NCBI GenBank assembly: GCA_000739535.1
Contig: DF820479.1
Coordinates: forward strand, 1-52,959
Direction of reading: 5' to 3'
Source of the DNA: Candidatus Vecturithrix granuli
GTDB taxonomy: Bacteria; Moduliflexota; Moduliflexia; Moduliflexales; Moduliflexaceae
DNA: 52,959 nt
Numbering within the stretch: the stretch's first letter is position 1; each line of letters begins with the position of its first letter. Positions 51,501 to 52,959 of the stretch are shown in pieces. Position numbers and translations under genes: made by a program. The notes beneath the pieces are model-generated. The model had not been told where the DNA came from. It was given only the letters and a program-made list of their open reading frames with translations, and ran no database searches.

Positions 51501-52959
51501 AATGGTTTTTTGATCAAGCCCTACCCGATCCGGTGCTGCTTGCTCCGGGCGAACTGATCACGATTCAGGTGACCGGCTATTTTGATTCGAACGCCTGTGA
51601 CACTGACTATACAATGGCTGTGGAAGCCTCGGCCGGAGCCGATCAGTGCGGCCTGTCAAAAAAACCGACCGAGGATAGCATTTTGGAAGTTTCAAGTGCA
51701 GCGATCATCTGTCCGGGGTTAATCGCGACGAAAACCGACGACATTGATGATAATACGGTGGAACCGTGTGAGGAGATCACTTATACGGTGACGCTGACGA
51801 ATCCGGCGAGTGCGACCGGCCCATTATATATCAATCCGGACGAAGTTGTGGTCAGCGATGCGATTCCGGTCAACTGGGAGTTCGTGCGCACGGTGGACGC
51901 GACTGCGGCTGGGAATCCGGTCGAACTGGTGAATTTCACGCGGCCGGCCGAACCGGCCGATGGCGCGGTGCCTCTGACCTGGACCTATACCGGAGTAAAC
52001 CCGTTGGTCTTGCAGCCAGGGGAGAGTTTCATCTTGCGCTATGTGATTCAGGCGATCACCACGGATGACAATCAGGAGGTGTGCGGCATCAAGTTTCAGA
52101 ATACGGCGACGGTCCGAGCGCGTGATCTCTGCGGAACGCCGTACACTAATACAACTCGGGCGGACTTGATTACGGTGCTATGTCCGTCCGTGCTCGTCAC
52201 AAAGACCGATAACATTCCGGATTATACGGTGGAGCCGTGCGAAGAGGTGACCTACACCGCGACATTGAGAAACACCGGCGCGGAAGATTTGTATCTGTAT
52301 CCCGGAGCTGTGGTGATGACGGACGGCATTCCGGAGAACTGGGAGTTTGTGCGCACTGTCAGTGTGACCGTCGCCGGAGACGATCACCTTGGGAGTTTTG
52401 ACGTGCCTGCTGAATCGACCGCCGGACCAGACGTCTTGAACTGGACCATCAGGGATGGAGCGGATCCATTGGTTGTCGCCCCTGATGAGACGGTCGAGGT
52501 GATGTATGTGGTACGCGCAGTGACCACTGATCTAAACCAGGAAGTGTGCGCCGCCGCTTTCCAAAACAGCGTGACCATGCAGGCGCAGGATCTGTGCGGC
52601 ACGGTGTACGCTGGAACTGATCAGGCCGATAAATTGACGGTGTTATGTCCGGCGATGGTTGTCACAAAGACCGACGACATTGATGATGACACAGTGGAGC
52701 CGTGCGAAGACGTGACTTACACGGTAACGCTGACGAATCCGGGAAGCGCAACCGGGCCCTTGTACATCAATCCGGACGAAGTTGTGGTCAGCGATGCGAT
52801 TCCGGTCAACTGGGAGTTCGTACGCACGGTGGACGCGACTGCGGCTGGGAATCCGGTCGAACTGGTGAATCTCACGCGGCCGGCCGAACCGACCGATGGC
52901 GCGGTGCCTCTGACCTGGACCTATACCGGAGTAAACCCGTTGGTCTTGCAGCCAGGGGA
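39572..52959 (+). CDS. Giant secreted DUF11/SdrD/LysM surface protein (3' end outside window)
   Basis: One open frame runs from the ATG at 39572 (GAGGAGGT six bases upstream) to the last base, at least 4,462 codons; I checked the frame at several points. Order: signal peptide (1-37); small Cys domain with KVTICHNPNNNPPGVEIC and AHLRNNARLGDYLGPC (about 52-96); ATPTPAPGITPT repeats (116-199); two DUF11 domains (about 318-560); three SdrD_B domains with DQNGDGSHDAGEPG-type loops (about 573-870); Thr/Pro linker; LysM (about 920-970, YTVKSGDTLSRIAAQFTG); two more SdrD_B-like domains (about 995-1130); then about twenty DUF11-type repeats of about 155 residues with the recurring VEPCEEVTYTV start. 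It should be an exported rigid stalk or adhesin held at the wall by LysM. Confidence 0.93.
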   Translation, partial: MNKNTYSLRTIIAVTAAALMYLAVVSLLSQRSGILASESVAKPTVMLLAVVPDCESQGKVTICHNPNNNPPGVEICVAPQAVEAHLRNNARLGDYLGPCQPSTPTPTPEPAETPTATPTPAPGITPTATPTPAPGITPTATPTPAPGITPTATPTPAPGITPTATPTPAPGITPTATPTPAPGITPTATPTPAPGITPTATPTPVPEARLVDVIAPQPQPGAWGATLSYTFQVINQGNVEDTFRLTLEAEYNLSTGRIPSQIRLAPGATTAITTSLTLPLTGTFPSIGLTLTAVSTSDASVVDSDTVITSLAPPAPALELTKTADKQVLAPGEQVKYTLRYRNIGNVPLQNLALEDALPAQLHFVESSLPIQMTNENRVRILLEPLLLQNQGGTVSITARVAEDVDLRGSIVNTAVLSADGLPQPVTAQARSSIEVPKLLIQKSVNKTEVSTGDILLYTITISNTGNGTAREVTVLDSLPSVLRYVVGSAVLNAMRTENPETRTESQYVWNLGDLRPGDDIILRYQATVMTGAKSGTYKNKALARAQDSSGRTLSTGPASVSIRIEKGIHTFPAEIHGLVFEDQNGDGSHDAGEPGIPQVDVLWIRGRETQATDEDGEFFFRDVDPGPQAIGLYETSLPEGYRLTTESTVMLTANEGAIEYVEFGVQSDRAELTAVVYHDLNRNSLYDDGEPGIEGVQLRVDDVLRLDDLFSMTTNSEGKAIAQALPPSSFSLICDVQTLPPQFVLTTSVSVPVTLAARESQTVYFAAAHKPGTIRGAVFRDLNENGRVDSNEQGEPTITLSLTDGSRRETLTNDVGQYAFETLDPGIYTLQLPTHALPLNSYLTVNPVQSVLVEPGQEYIINWGLAVRTVPEMTPTPTETPTAIVPSPTISPTASPTSPPITPTPTPTTAPTPEIAEDFCVYTVKSGDTLSRIAAQFTGKAGNYQKIMVFNALSSDAIRIGDSLKIPTTLLLEQYQSCQFEPSTPTPTPVEFGAAEGRIYYDANANGRYDEGLDIPIPDVTVNIRSDIKTTVTDENGYYRFDNMEPGAHVVWIDPQTLPEPYRPLDDQPIIKIVIYPGGTAATAVADFIILKAWIYEETVVEGVVCLDLNNNGDCDLGEPGIVGVTIYDPVVLNVTVEQTDPGKCLGNNNPLPVCTAAGQPLPISLCGSVTFTVTITNTGAHAATNMTVSNSMPSGFTPSPQTWTIDQLDSNTSLSHDFTYTADCSVVSGDNVTTITYTDTFDGQVYSPPIPNQSFTVAPGAITLTKMAIAVNGDPIHDPITGAEIAETSEPPAGIDDVITWRIRVASTGYGHVTNAVVTETLDPGLSFTDGTPGTSQTFTLTKTDLAPRPSATTEPPGNSCTGVAWCEDIFVETTVNLCQDLRNNVSAEWGCDATPCVPAVTAQSSVDFLTRFPYLEYEPQDMNLTVPYCVTDPQTAEYTLTVQNSGTGFAAAGAQIAVVIPFDVTVTSSSINTDPAQPANVTYDGAGFTIPIQVEANGSPGDTVTINYTVSYPRAGSIDWCGETGNNQSGTLFWQPTYQDQCGNPFTPPVESSAYSVTVAAQPKPSVTVSKSCWLYPSGENIAPLISVTDTAQTVRCRIDVTYAGPTDCGAGAASDLRVDDDYPDSWTFEGFVNATPPPYTDTGSILTWTIPGSEIDNGDTFSYLQEFTIPPMGQDDVCLSCGEEWQNTVSVSGADCCDCPLSVTPAVVTTNVECENPVGLGLLSERVTPAVTEICKEAITLTTRYTFSGADWNAVDWAAGTVVFTERNDNQMVLEGDPQISLDQGANWCSLPATAYTDNTPTGGTLVINDVTSCTGTGAIGNGTTLDVRYDLRASLNSEPQCAAQESFYDYASLEVSGLAIPTGSNYCPGTIADSIRVDDAVLVTLNGSAMTVDIEWNPTPPNGIVGPCGEYDAVITITKTSTEPAYDAVLFLENANYDTLTVTGCSGDFTPTNQPNCGVGVLPDAATHVAGGYAFHFGDILEEGVRQATINVHVQGRCFTGDPDLAVHLGYNDGCTDEEPDPASLDYMTRRCQTAEDRVVGKSLESKVLATKFPEQVYAQWDSTTNTYKPAQWTITVVNTGTGSAFNVEVVETLGNDLAYLGSFWDKAYTDIQTYPNRLPDNTTEINGASYVIKELKPGESRKLVFQATVNGCQDTTNKVLVRVRCLDMAMDPNISNPEDEWCDFKKGSSVVKFPPTDLVVTTKFSNPIDTCDVANVVITARNAGLTPIYDVRLNQVLPAGLIYQAGQTSYWVETATTGAPPALPEPPTASTWKGVGSTEPGSPIPAGYGAVLVPPKADPPAGSSSYYWNADTASEPELENAFTTLNPGETIYIAFQVYVNCEFPQGDLRFYAAFDKCGASTIASSSESIFRVTPNKPRIAITKTPAEQTISCGSPVEWIIEVTNSATGTAGLPVPARYLRITDAWGGAYTFVGFDFWNGSAWESYPTLSGTNAITWEMFDLQPDETRRFRLRATFNDCDGTFENLVTSEVRCLLPGIIPDNDPGTTDPGCLVCESGTDPCPPPTEANAINEIPELSIDLIIDPLQACTEDVPIQIELENTSILALIKDLDLDIQLPENVSYVPNSAAVDSNPALDSVLTFYTDGDGYDHVVFYNNDYTTTNLPDLSPGNSVTITFNVDIECDASGYFYATPQFYDCCDDDPVQGESRLDTTWEYPDLRVVKTNTGGPFDCGDEVAWTITVYNDGPVVAEMIRLTDTYGAGLIFVGGSATAVTSATTPNFYETNPSDTLILWDSTNRTIIWEIGSLAAGGQRTYTLLTELGSGVDCSGVNRENEVVATWHCSTTDTADEDPQGNEADCLGGTETVTEDVNVTPIVNVSAIITPTQIAYCALDTVVTVDITVPETSNTVYNLDATITLNTIPAGRLQFHDGGAFNIEAIPSTGATGLATGPMPGEGVTSFSFNNTYPVLGGHLADSVLPGTTIRITFNASSSCFGGGDISVQLAYDDCCTNHYTPTATSTTVTPQYPDLQITIVKDPNTRDVKCGEDINYTITVRNAGPVTASYGRIRTNLPEWLVYQSSTAPVTNPVLPPDHLSGPGCDPNGAPVCAGANCVEGFSNGNIYWEVKDLPSGGTWQTVLTVRYTPPAIPDCDNGDRMLTVATQYGCPPDLVSWPFDANACTNDGTGCSLYNSRSATNSNDIPDLQISSASAVVLDECGSGTVTVTISNPRGANGGSNATDFVARVTGDLTGEITTSLAAGASATINIPVTTLQQCGDRTFTVTVDADGDICECLETNNSTSGTVTIPCPTLETYKTLLTPVTVEPCEPVQYEVVIRNTGAAGTTLNWAANAVIFEETLSAGWVFDSTDSVSGAIAIGDVTSPAAAATGLIQWRAANAITLNGQQSFTIRYTIHATTPVCGDSFTNSAIVHAWQHCGDEVTVTAAAANAVTVQCPAITLTKTYDIPDDEVEPCEEVTYTVRLQNSGTGPLYFNPGEVVATDSIPVNWEFVRTDSLTVAGVNQLANFARPTEPTVGPSALTWQLNAGAAQLVLQPTEELVLTYVVSAVTTEGNTEVCATTFQNEINVRGEDSCGSEYQSSARADELRVLCPGLNVEKTHNIPDHTIEPCDEVIYTVTVINSGPGNLYLNPGEVIVEDSIPVNWEFVRTVSLAVAGEDRSPNFESPAEPTVPTNEPLPLIWRLNDSSVQLMLQPDQVLELIYIVRPITTDDSLDICDADPFENEATVSAQDSCGTTYSATDRSDPIEVICPTLHVVKTGNTVNIQPCEITDNPLTPDITEPLTYTIEISNSGDPQSTIRLDRITDELDSGWYVVSSSVEPAGIVLTQPADGDTGTLEWTFDPATALITAPGDVVTITLAIAMDTTIAPDACDAAYRFANEVNVEASDLCGISLELDPESNPVADEVAVDCPALKITTTAEPERDLEPCEEVTYTIRVENSGGATSQLYDIRIGDEVPEHFQVMDIQVNRNGTALDHGTHYSGTNPADAPLAGPLTLEWFFDQALPDPVLLAPGELITIQVTGYFDSNACDTDYTMAVEASAGADQCGLSKKPTEDSILEVSSAAIICPGLIATKTDDIDDNTVEPCEEITYTVTLTNPASATGPLYINPDEVVVSDAIPVNWEFVRTVDATAAGNPVELVNFTRPAEPADGAVPLTWTYTGVNPLVLQPGESFILRYVIQAITTDDNQEVCGIKFQNTATVRARDLCGTPYTNTTRADLITVLCPSVLVTKTDNIPDYTVEPCEEVTYTATLRNTGAEDLYLYPGAVVMTDGIPENWEFVRTVSVTVAGDDHLGSFDVPAESTAGPDVLNWTIRDGADPLVVAPDETVEVMYVVRAVTTDLNQEVCAAAFQNSVTMQAQDLCGTVYAGTDQADKLTVLCPAMVVTKTDDIDDDTVEPCEDVTYTVTLTNPGSATGPLYINPDEVVVSDAIPVNWEFVRTVDATAAGNPVELVNLTRPAEPTDGAVPLTWTYTGVNPLVLQPG
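39917..40168 (+). repeat. Seven 36-bp tandem coding repeats
   Basis: Seven consecutive copies of a 36-base unit encode ATPTPAPGITPT, with only third-position differences among them, followed by a partial eighth unit. They form an extended Pro/Thr linker in the giant protein. Copy number is likely to vary between strains through slippage. Confidence 0.92.
51758..52959 (+). repeat. Near-identical DUF11 repeats 936 bp apart
   Basis: The segment 51830-52023 recurs at 52766-52959 with only three differences in 194 bases. The period of 936 bases (312 codons) covers two DUF11 repeats, so an A-B-A arrangement is visible. The 72 bases just before the matching segment (51758-51829 against 52694-52765) differ at about 16 positions, mostly synonymous, so identity begins abruptly. 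The right limit lies outside the window. Confidence 0.88.

Noticed and set aside
1-52959. tRNA, rRNA or riboswitch genes
   Set aside because: I scanned intergenic regions for tRNA-like T-loops, rRNA segments and common riboswitch cores and found none; the folded intergenic elements are palindrome clusters without those features.

Overview
The window (about 53 kb, near 48-50% GC by eye) comes from a diderm, Gram-negative-type bacterium. It encodes outer-membrane barrels, lipoproteins with lipoboxes, an RpoE/RseB/HtrA envelope-stress operon, a poly-HAMP chemoreceptor and phosphorelay proteins. The mix of large signalling proteins, Thr/Pro-rich linkers and giant DUF11/SdrD surface proteins reminds me of uncultured filamentous bacteria of the KSB3/Modulibacteria type. 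That placement is inference only; there is no rRNA or tRNA gene in the window to settle it.

Layout. 1-2006: a membrane Ser/Thr kinase preceded by palindromic repeats. 10414-2303 (minus): a dipeptide/oligopeptide ABC transporter operon (binding protein, two permeases, an inserted amidohydrolase, two ATPases) followed by a membrane transglutaminase-like protein. 19207-10535 (minus): a hybrid histidine kinase, an HD-GYP response regulator and a response regulator-kinase, closed by a strong terminator, then a chemoreceptor with nine HAMP-like modules. 19521-24105 (plus): a PheC-like periplasmic cyclohexadienyl dehydratase, then an arylamine N-acetyltransferase-like enzyme, a DUF4416 protein, three small unknown proteins and a URO-D-family protein, with similar hairpins between several of them. 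24308-28055: a chagasin-type inhibitor lipoprotein, an outer-membrane barrel, a TtcA-like tRNA thiolase and a metzincin lipoprotein. 28344-32249: ECF sigma factor, zinc-finger anti-sigma factor, RseB-like sensor and HtrA protease in one operon. 32408-35178: class III aminotransferase, bacteriohemerythrin and a DUF1566 lipoprotein. 35805-52959: a surface module made of an 804-aa-class barrel, a LysM-SdrD protein and one open reading frame of more than 4,460 codons that runs off the end of the window.

The intergenic DNA is unusually structured. I see (i) a short non-autonomous element with GGTAGTGG/CCACTACC ends, present twice, each copy flanked by its own perfect 8-bp target duplication; (ii) a second element with TTTCGGAAATAA ends, one copy nested inside another repeat; (iii) a family of multi-palindrome elements in which an outer stem encloses two hairpins, the architecture being kept while nearly every stem sequence differs; and (iv) further long hairpins. 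The best candidates for something undescribed are the palindrome family, the mobile elements with target duplications, and the barrel/LysM/giant-stalk surface module.

All functions are read from motifs and remembered family features; no database search was run.
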